Part shown: in pieces, positions 9,484-18,998 of the stretch
How the letters are laid out: each line of letters starts with the position of its first letter
How positions within the stretch are numbered: position 1 is the stretch's first letter
Assembly (NCBI RefSeq): GCF_000455485.1
Contig: NZ_CBQR020000031.1
Span: 1 to 59,262, forward strand
Direction: 5' to 3'
DNA from: Gorillibacterium massiliense
Lineage (GTDB): Bacteria > Bacillota > Bacilli > Paenibacillales > NBRC-103111
DNA: 59,262 nucleotides
Made by a program: the position numbers and the translations under genes
The notes under the pieces: model-generated
The model's database searches: none
What the model saw: only the letters and a program-made list of their open reading frames with translations
What the model was told of the DNA's origin: nothing

Positions 9484-10122
9484 TCACGATGATACCGCTT
9501 CGACTTGAGACAATCTGCGCTTCTTGCCGATGGCAAGAAGGATGCGGTAAACGAAATCGGCCAGCAGGATGCCGCTGACGACGTCTAAGATGGCATGCTG
9601 CTTGATGAATAAAGTAGCAAGAATAATAGCGGTAGACATGCCGTAGATCAGGATCTGGTTGGTCAGGTTCTTGAAATTGCTCTTATACAAGGCTTTCATC
9701 ACCATGTAGCTGGAGAAGACATGAATGCTGGGAAAGCAGTTGTAGGGTTCGTCGCGGTTATAGATAAATTGCAGCACCCAAGTTATCGGATCGTTGCCTG
9801 TTATCTCCGGCCGCGGCACGGTCGTTTGAAAAACAAGGTAAACACTGTAGCAGATGAGTGCGCTTATTGTATAGGTTATCAGTGACCTGCGGTAGACGGC
9901 GGGATCTTTAAAAAAGAAGTACACCAAGCAAACATAAATGTAAAAAATCCAAACCGAATATGGCAACGCAAACACTTTTATTACTGGAATCGCTCGATCC
10001 AGGTCTGTCATCAGGCTGTAACTCTTTTGATAGCCACGGTGATTGATCCAGGCATATATCCATCCCAGCACCGGGAAGATCAACATGCCAAGTAAAGGCA
10101 TAAAGCGTTTAAAGCGTTTCAT
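9484..10122 (-). CDS. PAP2-superfamily membrane phosphatase / phosphotransferase
   Basis: A 212-aa membrane protein with about five or six hydrophobic segments. Motifs of the PAP2 acid-phosphatase fold are visible: TTVPRP near residue 110, CFPSIHVFSSY near 144 (catalytic His) and KQHAILDVVSG near 184 (second catalytic His and Asp). The spacing resembles the PAP2_3/inositol-phosphotransferase subgroup more than undecaprenyl-diphosphate phosphatases. It may dephosphorylate or transfer head groups on lipid phosphates at the outer membrane face; the substrate is unknown. The start is ATG with GAGGGGG upstream. It is convergent with kdpE. Confidence 0.8.
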   Translation of the reverse strand: MKRFKRFMPLLGMLIFPVLGWIYAWINHRGYQKSYSLMTDLDRAIPVIKVFALPYSVWIFYIYVCLVYFFFKDPAVYRRSLITYTISALICYSVYLVFQTTVPRPEITGNDPITWVLQFIYNRDEPYNCFPSIHVFSSYMVMKALYKSNFKNLTNQILIYGMSTAIILATLFIKQHAILDVVSGILLADFVYRILLAIGKKRRLSQVEAVSS

Positions 10123-10279
10123 GATTTTGTTTCCCCCTCGAGAAAACGGATATGCATGATAAAATGTTTTCCCGCAACCTATTCATAATAAGACTTTGTA
10201 AAGGGGGATGCAAGCATGAAATTTAATGGAATTTTAATATTGGCGGGGGTCTCTGCCTTTTCCATAAAAGGAATTATTT

Positions 10280-10309
10280 CTTTACGGCTTTCGGAGACAA
10301 ACCTTATAA
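10280..10309 (+). promoter_or_regulatory. Probable promoter of the secreted protein gene
   Basis: TTTACG followed about 18 bases later by TATAAT lies about 45 bases upstream of the ATG at 10351. The TTGGAG ribosome site is at 10335-10340. Confidence 0.45.
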
Positions 10310-10350
10310 TGGAATAAATATACATATCATCCGTTTGGAGTGTGTGTTGC

Positions 10351-10872
10351 ATGATTCGTACCCATATGGCTGGGAAACGGTTAGCCGGAACGCTCGCTTT
10401 GGCAAGTCTCGTGTTTCTGTCCGCAGAAGGAACGGCGGCCTTTGCGTCGGGAGGAGAAACAAACCAGGAAAACCAACGGGAAACGGACTTCGTCGTGATT
10501 TCCTCAGTGGGGACTCGAATCGCGGCCGAAGAGGTTACATCCGGGTATCGCGACTTTTCCGGGAAGGAAGACATTCCTGCGGCTCTCGATTATCATGGAG
10601 AGAAGGGAAGGCATGGCACACTGCAAAGGAAGAAGATCGACAACTATTCCTGGGGCGCCCGGGTGTATTTCAAAGGGATCACCACCAGTACGGCAGGGGC
10701 GGTTAAGCAAAAGTGGTTTACTTTACCGAAAACCTACAATTCGAAGGATGAGATACCTACGGTGATCACGTACAACGATCCCAAGGGAGGCCAAGAATCT
10801 CTAACCCGAACGAACATTTTTCCCTATGGCGATGGATACCGCGTATATTATGAGGGAGCCGTTTTGAAGTAA
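10351..10872 (+). CDS. Secreted protein of unknown function
   Basis: A 173-aa protein with a signal peptide: MIRTHMAGKR, then a hydrophobic stretch ending near AFASGGE. The mature part has two repeated-looking units of about 55 residues: SGYRDFSGKEDIPAALDYHG...LQRKKIDNYSWGARVYFKG and LPKTYNSKDEIPTVITYNDPKGGQESLTRTNIFPYGDGYRVYYEG. These share the pattern (Y)-K-D/E-IP-(Y)-(G)-L-R/T-Y-G-RVY(F/Y)-G. No family is recognised; it may be a small cell-surface or extracellular binding protein. ATG 10351 is chosen over an in-frame GTG at 10342 because TTGGAG is 10 bases before it. A terminator follows. Confidence 0.7.
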   Translation: MIRTHMAGKRLAGTLALASLVFLSAEGTAAFASGGETNQENQRETDFVVISSVGTRIAAEEVTSGYRDFSGKEDIPAALDYHGEKGRHGTLQRKKIDNYSWGARVYFKGITTSTAGAVKQKWFTLPKTYNSKDEIPTVITYNDPKGGQESLTRTNIFPYGDGYRVYYEGAVLK

Positions 10873-10882
10873 GGCATTATAT

Positions 10883-10919
10883 GCAGATAGGGCTATACAG
10901 CTCAATCTGCTTTTTTATT
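10883..10919 (+). terminator. Intrinsic terminator after the secreted protein gene
   Basis: GCAGAT (10883-10888) pairs with ATCTGC (10905-10910), followed by TTTTTTATT. Confidence 0.7.
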
Positions 10920-10946
10920 GACTGGATGCGGAACAGGTGCTATACG
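10918..10946 (+). promoter_or_regulatory. Promoter of the GNAT gene
   Basis: TTGACT (10918-10923) and TATACG (10941-10946) are separated by 17 bases; the ATG follows at 10978. Confidence 0.5.
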
Positions 10947-10977
10947 GGTATAATCGATCAAAAGGGGGAGCGAGGAA

Positions 10978-11415
10978 ATGAAGCTTACAAAAGCATGGAT
11001 CGATCTGGAAAACAGTGAGGTACGGAAAAATTTGCGTCCTTATAATATTGCGAAGGCAGAGGAAGCTCAAGCAGTGGATGTTCTTTTGGATAGCGTAGGC
11101 ACCATCGAAATTACGCTGCTGAACGACGAGGACGAAGTGATGGGGGGTGTCACCGCTACCATTTCATGGCGGAAAATGTACGTCAATTTTCTGTGGGTGC
11201 ATGAATCGCTGCGCGGGCAAGACAAAGGCTCCGAGCTTTTGGCCAAAGCGGAGGAAGTGGCGCGTGAACATAAATGTCGCTATGTGACGCTGGATACCTT
11301 CAGCTTCCAAGCCCCTGGTTTTTACAAAAAGATGGGCTATACCGTATACGGCGTTTTGGAGGATTCTCCATACGATGGCGCGACCCAGTATTTTCTCAAA
11401 AAAAGCTTGCGTTAA
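10978..11415 (+). CDS. GNAT-family N-acetyltransferase
   Basis: A 145-aa protein with the Gcn5-related fold order: beta strands in the middle (VMGGVTATISWRKMYVNFLWVHESLRG), the acetyl-CoA pyrophosphate-binding loop in RGQDKGSELLAKAEEVAREH, then CRYVTLDTFSFQAPGFYKKMGYTVYG. The QAPGFYKKMGY end is typical of small GNATs that acetylate amines or peptides. The substrate cannot be told from sequence. The ATG follows a purine-rich GGGGGAGCGAGG site. It is monocistronic by spacing. Confidence 0.85.
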   Translation: MKLTKAWIDLENSEVRKNLRPYNIAKAEEAQAVDVLLDSVGTIEITLLNDEDEVMGGVTATISWRKMYVNFLWVHESLRGQDKGSELLAKAEEVAREHKCRYVTLDTFSFQAPGFYKKMGYTVYGVLEDSPYDGATQYFLKKSLR

Positions 11416-11519
11416 GAAACGAAATCTCACTGGCTCCGTATGAAATGACTTGGACGATAAAACGATAAGACTGTCGTTTGTCGTTATCATTTTCGCTAAT
11501 CCGGTGAGGAGAGACAGCA

Positions 11520-12230
11520 ATGAACCAGGAATACAAAACCGAGCACATGCGCGAGCTCGCCCGATTTATGATGACCTACAAATTCGCTCTCGATGAGATC
11601 GAGACGAAGATCAACATTTTACAGCAGGAGTTTCAATTTCTGCATGACTACATGCCCATCGAGCATATCAAAACCCGGTTGAAATCACCGGATAGCATCA
11701 TTAAGAAAGCAATCCGCAAAAACCTGGAGCTTTCGATTCCTTCGCTCAAGAAGGCGATTCAGGATATAGCCGGAGTACGCATAACCTGTTCGTTTTTATC
11801 AGACATTTATCCGCTTAGGGACATGCTGGTCAACCAGGAAGATATTCGACTTATCCAAGAGAAGGATTACATCAAGAATCCCAAGCCAAACGGCTACCAG
11901 AGCCTTCACTTGATCTTGGAAGTTCCCGTTTTTATGTCGGACAGGCAGGAGAACGTATGCGTCGAAGTTCAGATTCGGACGATCGCGATGGATTTTTGGG
12001 CGAGCTTGGAGCATAAGATCTTTTACAAATACAATCAGGAGGTCCCGGAGCGGCTGCTTCTGGAATTGAAAAAAGCGGCGGATACAGCGGGCGCCTTGGA
12101 TATCCATATGGCGGATCTGCATCGTGAAATCGGCGATATCAAAGAAGCCAGGGGCGATGATTTGAATACCATTGTCATCGACAATCAGACCGTTCATCTT
12201 CCTGAGCTTTTGATGAAAATGATGGAGTAG
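11520..12230 (+). CDS. Small alarmone synthetase (RelP/RelQ-type GTP pyrophosphokinase)
   Basis: A 236-aa single-domain (p)ppGpp synthetase without the hydrolase or ACT domains of long RSH proteins. Synthetase motifs visible are IAGVRITCSFLSDIY (about residues 82-98), the G-loop YIKNPKPNGYQSLHLIL (about 117-133) and VEVQIRTIAMDFWASLEHKI (about 147-166). It transfers pyrophosphate from ATP to GTP or GDP, feeding the stringent response. Length is slightly above the usual 210 aa of B. subtilis YjbM and YwaC. ATG 11520 follows GAGGAGAGACAG. Confidence 0.9.
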   Translation: MNQEYKTEHMRELARFMMTYKFALDEIETKINILQQEFQFLHDYMPIEHIKTRLKSPDSIIKKAIRKNLELSIPSLKKAIQDIAGVRITCSFLSDIYPLRDMLVNQEDIRLIQEKDYIKNPKPNGYQSLHLILEVPVFMSDRQENVCVEVQIRTIAMDFWASLEHKIFYKYNQEVPERLLLELKKAADTAGALDIHMADLHREIGDIKEARGDDLNTIVIDNQTVHLPELLMKMME

Positions 12231-12294
12231 TCCAATTACGCATAGCTCCGGAAATCAAGGAGAGCCTATAGGAAAAAGGAAAAGGAGCATCATC

Positions 12295-12663
12295 ATGGCG
12301 GAAAAATCGGTTCTGGCTTATTTCAACACTCCGGAGCAAGCCCAACAGGCGTTGGAGAAAATGAATAGCGAGTTTGCCCTGATCGATTCCTCGATTGACC
12401 GTTTCGACGGATATCCCGGTGAAGGTTATACCGCCGCTTACCCGGTTACCGGAAACATGCAAGGGCTCGGAGCGTTAACACTGGACGGAGCATTCGGGCG
12501 GGATTCCGGCATTCTTGCGGCTGCGAGTACAAGCGCCAGCGGCTTATCCTCCGGTGCCGCAGGCAATTATGTATCCGGGATGGATACATTATTGGTTGCC
12601 GTCGTTCAAGAAGAGAACAGGGACCGTGCCATGGAAATCGCTCAAGAATTCGGCGCGCTTTGA
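12295..12663 (+). CDS. Small protein of unknown function, general-stress-like
   Basis: A 122-aa protein. The first 45 residues (SVLAYFNTPEQAQQALEKMNSE) look like the ferredoxin-like N-terminus of YflT/GS17M-type stress proteins. A Gly/Ala/Ser-rich middle follows (GRDSGILAAASTSASGLSSGAAG), then a second strand-helix unit (MDTLLVAVVQEENRDRAMEIAQEFGAL). The assignment is by resemblance only. It has AAAAGGAG upstream of ATG 12295 and a strong terminator downstream, and may share a transcript with the alarmone synthetase 64 bases upstream. Confidence 0.6.
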   Translation: MAEKSVLAYFNTPEQAQQALEKMNSEFALIDSSIDRFDGYPGEGYTAAYPVTGNMQGLGALTLDGAFGRDSGILAAASTSASGLSSGAAGNYVSGMDTLLVAVVQEENRDRAMEIAQEFGAL

Positions 12664-12685
12664 ACGGTTACCGATCATATCGTTG

Positions 12686-12733
12686 AAAAAATACCCGGGA
12701 TGCCGACGATCGGCAGCTTCCGGGTATTTTTTT
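12686..12733 (+). terminator. Strong intrinsic terminator
   Basis: The outer stem ATACCCGG (12691-12698) pairs with 12720-12727 and encloses an inner TGCCG/CGGCA stem. A T7 run follows. Confidence 0.85.
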
Positions 12734-12878
12734 GTGCGGCTTAATCCACCTGCAGTTTCATTCCTCCAGCCTATTTGAACTATGACAAATTTCACAGGAA
12801 ACTGACATTCCACATTTGGTAAAATCTTGGTGGGCGAGCAGTTGGCCGTCATACCCGAAAGCAGAAGGAGATGAGCGA

Positions 12879-13450
12879 ATGCCTGATAATGATTGGCGAA
12901 AATGGCCGATGATGTCGCCTTTAGGAGGCTTTTTGATCCAAACCACGTCGGAGCCGGGAAATTTTGAGGTGGTGATTGCCTGGCCTACCGGCGGATTGGC
13001 TCATTTCTGGCGTGACAACGATCACGATGCTTTCGAGTGGCACGGTCCAACTCTTTTTGGCAGCGTCGATTATTTGGGGGCAACGGTTATCGAATCACAT
13101 TACCGCGCGTATGGGGATAAGTCTCTTGGCAATTTAGAGCTGGCGGCATGAAGGCGGTATCAGTAAGGCTTTGATCTTTATTGGCGGGATGAACACATGG
13201 CCTGGCATGGACCGCTGCTGTTGGCGTGCCTTATGCGGATTCCAGTAGCGCTAGCGGCGGAGTTTCGGGTCTATCCCGCATACCCGGCAGCATGGAGGTG
13301 TGGTGGATCGGGGCAAATGGCTCCGTGCAGGATGCTTACTGGTACGAAGGTGCCGACTGGCAACGGTTTGAGCTGGCCCCGGCCGGTTCGGCGGCGACGA
13401 AAGGTGTGACGTTAAGAGTGCCGAGCCAATGGAGCCGGTTACCAATTTGA
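12879..13450 (+). pseudogene. Decayed Trp-rich lectin-like repeat protein
   Basis: Three copies of one repeat type can be read. Copy 1 is PGNFEVVIAWPTGGLAHFW..., copy 2 is LGNLELAA...FDLYWRDEHMAWHGP and copy 3 is PGSMEVWWIGANGSVQDAYW... with WQRFELAPAGSA. Such Trp-rich repeats are typical of bacterial beta-propeller or lectin-like surface proteins. Copy 1 is an intact 90-aa frame from ATG 12879 (AAGGAG 8 bases upstream) to TGA 13149. Copy 2 continues in the same frame past that TGA and a TAA at 13164. Copy 3 (13226-13450) lies in another frame after a one-base loss near 13220. Two stops plus a frameshift mark a decayed gene; the sugar target is unknown. Confidence 0.7.
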
Positions 13451-13494
13451 TCAACCCATTCCAGAACCTAAGAAGATAAGGAGATGAACGGCCA

Positions 13495-15693
13495 ATGCAA
13501 AATGGTTTCAAAACAAGTCGTTTAGACATCGTGCCTTTTCAGTTGGGTGACTCAATTTTCGAATCGGAAAGACTTGCTCCCGCCGGCGGCTACCTTCCCG
13601 TCCGTGCAAACAGCGGTAACGAGGACCTTGATTCCGGCTTCCTGAAGCCGGACAAAGACGAATTCAAATGGCTCAGCAAAGGTTTGAAGTTTCTCAAATA
13701 CAGTGAAGCCGAAGCGGAAGAAATGTACAATCTCATCGGCGGAGCCATCAAACTGGCATCCAGCATCGTCAGCATCATTGGGGCGGTTAGCACCGTGGCC
13801 GATCTGGCGCAGAAACTGGGGTTATTCGGACCGGCGGAAAAATCGACGGACGAGCGGTTGAAAGAGATCGGGGCGCGGATCGAGCAAATCTATGGCTATC
13901 TTTCCAACGAGAACAGGAGAGGCTTGTACAACGAGGCTCTGGGGTGGCGCGTTGCCACCGATATGGCCCACGCCAAGGCGTGGAACGTGCGGGTTTCCCG
14001 TTCACCGGAAAATTTGCGGGAATTAAACGAGCGGGCCAATGAGCTTGACCGCTCCATCTTGCTGATGCTGGACCCGGGAAAAGCGAACATCGCCTTTTTG
14101 AAGAGCGTCTATGGATACGCTCCCAACACCCGGCACTGGATCGATGCGGCGGGAACGTCCTGTCTCGTACGAGCGGATGGCGCTCCTTTACCGGCTTATG
14201 GATCCCAGGAGCTGTCATCCGACATTTGGGATGCGGGACACTATAATGACGTCCTGTTATCCGCTTTGAAAGAACGTTTGATTATCGCCACCGCCATGGA
14301 GCCTGCTTACCGTTCCACCGGTTACGACCGTGCGGTGTTGGCGGACATTGCGGAAAAGCTGCGCTTATTCATCGCCAAGTGGCGTTCCTCTATTCTCGTA
14401 GCTGTGCCGTCGGCGGGAATAACCGGAGGCGGCGAGCTTTACAATCCTTTTGATGACCCCGATTATGCGGCTAACGGCATTCTCATCGGCGCCGTCGATC
14501 CGGTGACGGGAATCTCTTCCTTGGAAATTTTCAGCGGCTTTCAAATCGAGTATTCCCGTACATCCATGCCCTGGTCCGCTTGGGGCGGCGTTTGGGATAC
14601 TTCGAAAGCGGTCGATCCAGAGAAAGCATTGAAGGCGGCGACCGACGCCCATACAGCATTGGTGGATTCCGTCATCCGGGCAAGCGGCATCGCTCAATTG
14701 ACCGATCTCCAAAAGCAGTTCCGCTCTGCCGCATCTCTTCCCTCCAAATCTCAATTCGTCGATTTGCCGGACGCCCGTTTTAGATACGCGCTGATTCTGC
14801 CTTACATGGTCAGAGGAGGGGGTGGAACCGAGGAGACCATCGATCTCGGCAGTCTTAAAACCTTTTCCGGGAACCCGAATAAAACCTATCCCGCTACCAG
14901 ATACCACCGGTTGATGGAGAAAACCTTCCGCTTCCGCATGGCCCGTAGAGCCGAATGGTCCCGGGTACAGCTTGGCTATCGGTTGCGCATCGCCGGTTTG
15001 GATATCGAGCTTTGTCCGTTCTCTACCCGGCCGGCGGAAGGATTCCCGTCAACGCCTTTTCCTACGGGGCCAATAGAGAACGTTCACCAATTTGCGACGG
15101 ACGTTTTCGACTGCTGCCAAACCCGTCCGTTCAGCGCCAGCGACGAAGACCGATTTGAACGGGAGGGAGAGGACGGCGAACGGGTCTTCCACAACCTGCG
15201 CAAAGGTTCTGCCAAAATCCAAATAACCGTTCAATTTGAGCCGCTTTATCAGGGAGCAAGCGAAGCTCATGCCGGAGAAGCCATCGTCAAAATCCGAAAT
15301 CTTGAACCGGAAGCATTTCCTGATTCCTTTATCATAGAAGCCGTAGTGTTCGAGACTATCGTCGATTCGAACGGTCAGCCCGACATGTTTCCCGCTGATT
15401 CTATCACGATTCACATGACGCCGAGCTATCTAATCGTCGGCCAAGACTTTATGAACGATAGGCAAAAAGCGATTGAACATATGATCCGGACCGTTAAAGG
15501 GATCAACGACAAGTTTTCCATGGAGCAGTTGACGCCGGAATCCTTCAAGCCTTCTCCGGACCCGGCCTGGAAAACCCTCCGCCGCGCTCAAATCATCGAA
15601 AACAAAGCCGCTTTGGTCCAAGCCGCGCTGGCGGTGAAGCCGGATTTGGTGAAGGAAGAGATCAATTATTACCTTCCTCCCCAGTTGCGGTAG
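13495..15693 (+). CDS. Large protein of unknown function, possible membrane-active toxin-like protein
   Basis: A 732-aa protein with no recognised family and no classical signal peptide. After a polar N-terminus comes a long helical-looking stretch (about residues 60-110) with the hydrophobic core [20 protein letters not shown]. Charged helical segments follow ([20 protein letters not shown] to about 200), then a strand-rich C-terminal half with a Cys pair ([10 protein letters not shown], about residue 540). A hydrophobic helix inside an otherwise soluble helical N-terminus resembles the layout of some alpha-pore-forming or insecticidal toxins, but this is only an analogy. ATG 13495 follows AAGGAGATG. 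It lies directly after lectin-like debris, and its last 32 bases overlap nfo on the other strand. Confidence 0.7.
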   Translation: MQNGFKTSRLDIVPFQLGDSIFESERLAPAGGYLPVRANSGNEDLDSGFLKPDKDEFKWLSKGLKFLKYSEAEAEEMYNLIGGAIKLASSIVSIIGAVSTVADLAQKLGLFGPAEKSTDERLKEIGARIEQIYGYLSNENRRGLYNEALGWRVATDMAHAKAWNVRVSRSPENLRELNERANELDRSILLMLDPGKANIAFLKSVYGYAPNTRHWIDAAGTSCLVRADGAPLPAYGSQELSSDIWDAGHYNDVLLSALKERLIIATAMEPAYRSTGYDRAVLADIAEKLRLFIAKWRSSILVAVPSAGITGGGELYNPFDDPDYAANGILIGAVDPVTGISSLEIFSGFQIEYSRTSMPWSAWGGVWDTSKAVDPEKALKAATDAHTALVDSVIRASGIAQLTDLQKQFRSAASLPSKSQFVDLPDARFRYALILPYMVRGGGGTEETIDLGSLKTFSGNPNKTYPATRYHRLMEKTFRFRMARRAEWSRVQLGYRLRIAGLDIELCPFSTRPAEGFPSTPFPTGPIENVHQFATDVFDCCQTRPFSASDEDRFEREGEDGERVFHNLRKGSAKIQITVQFEPLYQGASEAHAGEAIVKIRNLEPEAFPDSFIIEAVVFETIVDSNGQPDMFPADSITIHMTPSYLIVGQDFMNDRQKAIEHMIRTVKGINDKFSMEQLTPESFKPSPDPAWKTLRRAQIIENKAALVQAALAVKPDLVKEEINYYLPPQLR

Positions 15694-16576
15694 GCACGAG
15701 GCCTATTTTTACAACGGGTTGGGAGATTTCCCGCCGTAAAAGGGCGATTTCATGCTTGTAAGGAGCATCTTTATATTTTATTTTCCCGATCGAAGGCGTT
15801 TCCAGAAGCTTGGGCAAGGCGGCAAGCTGGGGATGATGGGCGATATAATCCAGCGCTTTGAGTCCGATGAAGCCGTGGCCGATGTTTTCGTGCCGGTCCT
15901 TGCCCGAGCCCCGTTCGTTTTTCGAATCGTTGAGGTGAACGACCTTGAGCTTGTCTAGACCGATGATCCGGTCAAATTCGGCCAAAACGCCGTCGAAATC
16001 TTCTACAATGTTATAACCGGCGTCGTGAATATGGCATGTATCCAAACATACGGATAACCGGTCGTTGTTGCTTACGCCATCGATGATGGCGGCGATTTCT
16101 TCGAAGCGGCGGCCGATTTCCGATCCTTTGCCCGCCATCGTCTCCAGCGAAACTTGGACGTTACGTTTTTCCGACAACGCTTCGTTTAAGCCTTCTATGA
16201 TCTTATGGATTCCCGCTTTTGGCCCGGCTCCGATATGGGATCCAGGATGAAGCACCAGCTGCCCGGACCCGAGAGCCTCGGTGCGTTCGATTTCATCACG
16301 AAGGAAATCGACGCTGTGGGCGAAAACTTGCGGGTTCACAGTGTTGGCCAAATTGATGAGAAAAGGGGCGTGTACGACGATATTGGAGATACCGTGCCGT
16401 TTCATATGGTCATGACCGGCTGCGATATTGTACGCTTCGATGGGTTTACGGCGGGAGTTTTGGGGAGCGCCGGTGTAGATCAAAAAAGTGGAGGCGTTAT
16501 AGGAAGCTGCTTCCTCGCTTGCTTGCAGCAGCATTTTTTTACCGCCCATGGATACATGGGACCCGATCAGCATCAT
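15662..16576 (-). CDS. nfo: Deoxyribonuclease IV (endonuclease IV)
   Basis: A protein of about 304 aa matching B. subtilis-type endonuclease IV, which cleaves DNA 5' to abasic sites in base-excision repair using three metal ions. Visible metal-ligand motifs are [12 protein letters not shown] near the start, [25 protein letters not shown] (Glu), [12 protein letters not shown] (Asp, His) and [24 protein letters not shown] (His, Asp). The first codons are ATG ATG; AGGTGG lies 6 and 9 bases upstream of the two, so the second (16573) may be used. The 3' end overlaps the convergent 732-aa gene by 32 bases. Confidence 0.96.
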   Translation of the reverse strand: MMLIGSHVSMGGKKMLLQASEEAASYNASTFLIYTGAPQNSRRKPIEAYNIAAGHDHMKRHGISNIVVHAPFLINLANTVNPQVFAHSVDFLRDEIERTEALGSGQLVLHPGSHIGAGPKAGIHKIIEGLNEALSEKRNVQVSLETMAGKGSEIGRRFEEIAAIIDGVSNNDRLSVCLDTCHIHDAGYNIVEDFDGVLAEFDRIIGLDKLKVVHLNDSKNERGSGKDRHENIGHGFIGLKALDYIAHHPQLAALPKLLETPSIGKIKYKDAPYKHEIALLRREISQPVVKIGLVPTATGEEGNN

Positions 16577-16677
16577 GCGATACCACCTAACCTTTCACAG
16601 CTCGTACCTGCTATTCTAACATCCGTTAGAGCGGGCAATCATTGGGCGATCGCTGGGAATGGCGGCATTTCGGCTGA

Positions 16678-17919
16678 TTACCGGGGCTCCCGATAGATGC
16701 GGAACAACAGCACGTACAAAAAGGCGCTGACCAAGGCAAACAGGAGAATGAGTGTGAAGATTCCCATAGGCGGCACCCAGCTAGACAGGAAAACCGTTAC
16801 CGGTGCGATGAATTTGCCGATGGTGTATTGCAGATTGTCGGCGCCCATGTACTGGCCGCGGGCATGCTCGGGAGCATAGTGGGCGATAAAGCTCTGGGTA
16901 ACAGGAGTGCGGATCAATTCGCCGAAGGTGAAGACCGTGGTAGCGGCAAACAGGAACCAAACATTCGTGTGCAGGCCGAGGGCGAAGGTGCCAATACCGG
17001 ACAAAAGGGAAGAAAGAACGAAGACGTTCCGGTCCTTCCAACTGCCGAAGATTTTCGTAACAGGAAGGATGAACAGAACAAAGAGCAGGCCGTTATAGCC
17101 CAGCAACCAGCCGAATATGCCTTTGCTCGAAAAATGGAAAAAGGAATCGCCATGCCAAGTAAACAAAGCTTGGGCAGGTACTTTGTTTATGACATAGACG
17201 GGAAAATAGAGATCAAGCTGCATGATCGCCACCAAGGCGAAAATGCCTGCTAATATGTAGACCAAAAATACTCGGTCGCGGAAAATGACGGCGTAGCCCT
17301 GCAGCTGCTCTTTGAAGACGCGGGCCACTCCGCTGGCTTTGTTTTCTTTCCGCTCCGTCCGGGGCATGGTTTCATGAACGATGAAAAAGATCGCGATAAA
17401 ATACAGCAGCGTGACCAACGTACAGCTCCATAGCAGCTCGTGCCGGTAGTGGAAGAAAAATATCGCCCCGAGAGCCGGTCCAAGTACGGCTCCGATGTTG
17501 TTAGCCGTCACAAAGGTGGCGAAGATTTCCCGCCGTTCTTCCGGAGGGACCAGGTCGGCTACCATGGCCGAGCTTGCCGGACGATAGACGGCACCCCCCA
17601 GCCCAATGCCGATAAACGCTATGTAATCGAGCAAGTGGTAGCCTGACAAGGCAAACAGGGCAAAGGACGCCGCTTGAATCGCCGCACCTAGCAGCATGAC
17701 AGGACGTCGGCCTATTCGGTCCGTCAGCGCCCCGCCCAGCAAGCTTCCCGCTAGGCTGAAGAGCGGGGGAACGGTCATCAGCAGACCCGCAACGTCGTTG
17801 CCTAACGCCTCGCCGAAATAGACGGCGATAAACGGAAAGTACATCCAAAACAGCATGTTAAACAGCGCTTCACCGATTAAGCGCACCTTTAAATTAGTAT
17901 CCCAAGAGCGAATCTTCAC
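16678..17919 (-). CDS. MFS transporter, multidrug-efflux-like
   Basis: A 413-aa, 12-segment major facilitator protein. The loop 2-3 motif GGALTDRIGRRPVML and the duplicated half-structure are visible. Its family resembles MdtG/YfnC-like efflux permeases; the substrate cannot be predicted. The reading frame is open upstream to 18009, but GTG 17919 is chosen because GGAGG lies 6 bases before it and the extra 30 residues look untranslated. A related MFS gene occurs at 46171-47427. Confidence 0.82.
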   Translation of the reverse strand: MKIRSWDTNLKVRLIGEALFNMLFWMYFPFIAVYFGEALGNDVAGLLMTVPPLFSLAGSLLGGALTDRIGRRPVMLLGAAIQAASFALFALSGYHLLDYIAFIGIGLGGAVYRPASSAMVADLVPPEERREIFATFVTANNIGAVLGPALGAIFFFHYRHELLWSCTLVTLLYFIAIFFIVHETMPRTERKENKASGVARVFKEQLQGYAVIFRDRVFLVYILAGIFALVAIMQLDLYFPVYVINKVPAQALFTWHGDSFFHFSSKGIFGWLLGYNGLLFVLFILPVTKIFGSWKDRNVFVLSSLLSGIGTFALGLHTNVWFLFAATTVFTFGELIRTPVTQSFIAHYAPEHARGQYMGADNLQYTIGKFIAPVTVFLSSWVPPMGIFTLILLFALVSAFLYVLLFRIYREPR

Positions 17920-18043
17920 AAATGACCTCCATGCGACTTCGTGCGATATTCCCACCAGCCGGGTATTCAAACTATAAACGAAAGTCCAATCAAAATATAG
18001 ACTTATCATTCTGAGCCGTTAAAAATATGCTAGAAAAGGTCAA

Positions 18044-18076
18044 AGACGCTTCCATTTGAAGCGTCTATTTTGATTT
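18044..18076. other. 9-bp hairpin in a divergent intergenic region
   Basis: AGACGCTTC (18044-18052) pairs perfectly with 18058-18066, followed on the plus strand by ATTTTGATTT. It lies between the MFS start and the gene at 18231, with no gene reading into it from the left, so it is a leader element or an orphan terminator. Confidence 0.35.
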
Positions 18077-18230
18077 GTCGGGAGGAATGGCGAGAAAAGT
18101 CAGCACAGTTGTGCATCAAGCGGACTCACATTCCGTCATGAATAGATTCTTGCTTTTTTGCGTCATCCTGGTTAAAATTCCCATTAGTGTGCAAACATGA
18201 AGGAGAAGACTCGGGAAACGAGGAGAGCTG

Positions 18231-18998
18231 ATGAACGAAAAACGACGATGGATAACTCCGGCGAATGTCGTCATGCTTATGGGAGTGCTGCTAACCGGGT
18301 ATTTGCTCTTTTCGCGGCCTTTCGTAGGCGTTGCCGATAACGGGGATTTTTCGCGAGTGATGAACATGGCGGGACTAACGGCATATGATCAGGTTGAAGG
18401 GAAAGCGGAGCATTTTTTCCATTTTAGCCATTCAAGCTTTTCCTATTCAGCCCCTTTCCAAGGGGACTATATTTCCTCGCAGCTTGTCTTACTTTTGCCT
18501 CTCCGGCTGTTGGCGGAAGCTGTGAACCCGGGTTATTTCGATATCCGATGGTTGGGGGTTGGCTACGTGCTGCTTAATCTGATGGCTCTGTGGCTTGTTC
18601 TCCGACAAACGCATGATCGCTCAAGGGGTTTCATCTTGCTTTTGGGCGGCGCCATCCTGTTCGTTTTCTTCGATGCTGGTTATACGGCCTATTTCAACAG
18701 TTTGTACGGAGAAGCAGCGACGCTCACGGGATGTTTGCTTGTTTTTGCCGCCGGACTAAATCTGCTGAGCCGGGAACATTCGCTGCGGGCCAGTTCTCTC
18801 GCAGGGTTCTTCGCTGCCGCGTTGTTTTTGACTACAGCTAAACTGCAAAATGCCCCTGTTGGTTTGCTTCTTGCCCTTTCTTTTTGCGACTCGCCGCTTT
18901 ACGCAAGGATCAACGCTGGCGGGCCATTGCGGTCGGCATGGCGTTCACCCTCGCAGCCGTTTCCATCTTGTTCTACCGGCTGGCGCCGGCGGATTTGA
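18231..18998 (+). pseudogene. Multi-pass membrane protein, N-terminal part, frameshifted
   Basis: A hydrophobic frame with an N-terminal helix (VVMLMGVLLTGYLLF), a conserved-looking outer motif (FVGVADNGDFSRVMNMAGL) and five or more further membrane segments, similar to large membrane proteins of glycan metabolism. No specific function is recognised. True coding ends near 18880 (LLLALSF); the rest of the frame (CDSPLYARINAGG...) is out of phase. The correct continuation (LRLAALRKDQRW...) lies in the -1 frame. One T missing from the T-run at 18879-18883 explains the break. The ATG 18231 follows GAGGAGAGCTG. Confidence 0.7.

Noticed and set aside
18044-18076. Terminator for a gene left of 18231
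   Set aside because: The gene to the left reads away from this hairpin, so nothing obvious would be terminated; it is listed only as a hairpin.
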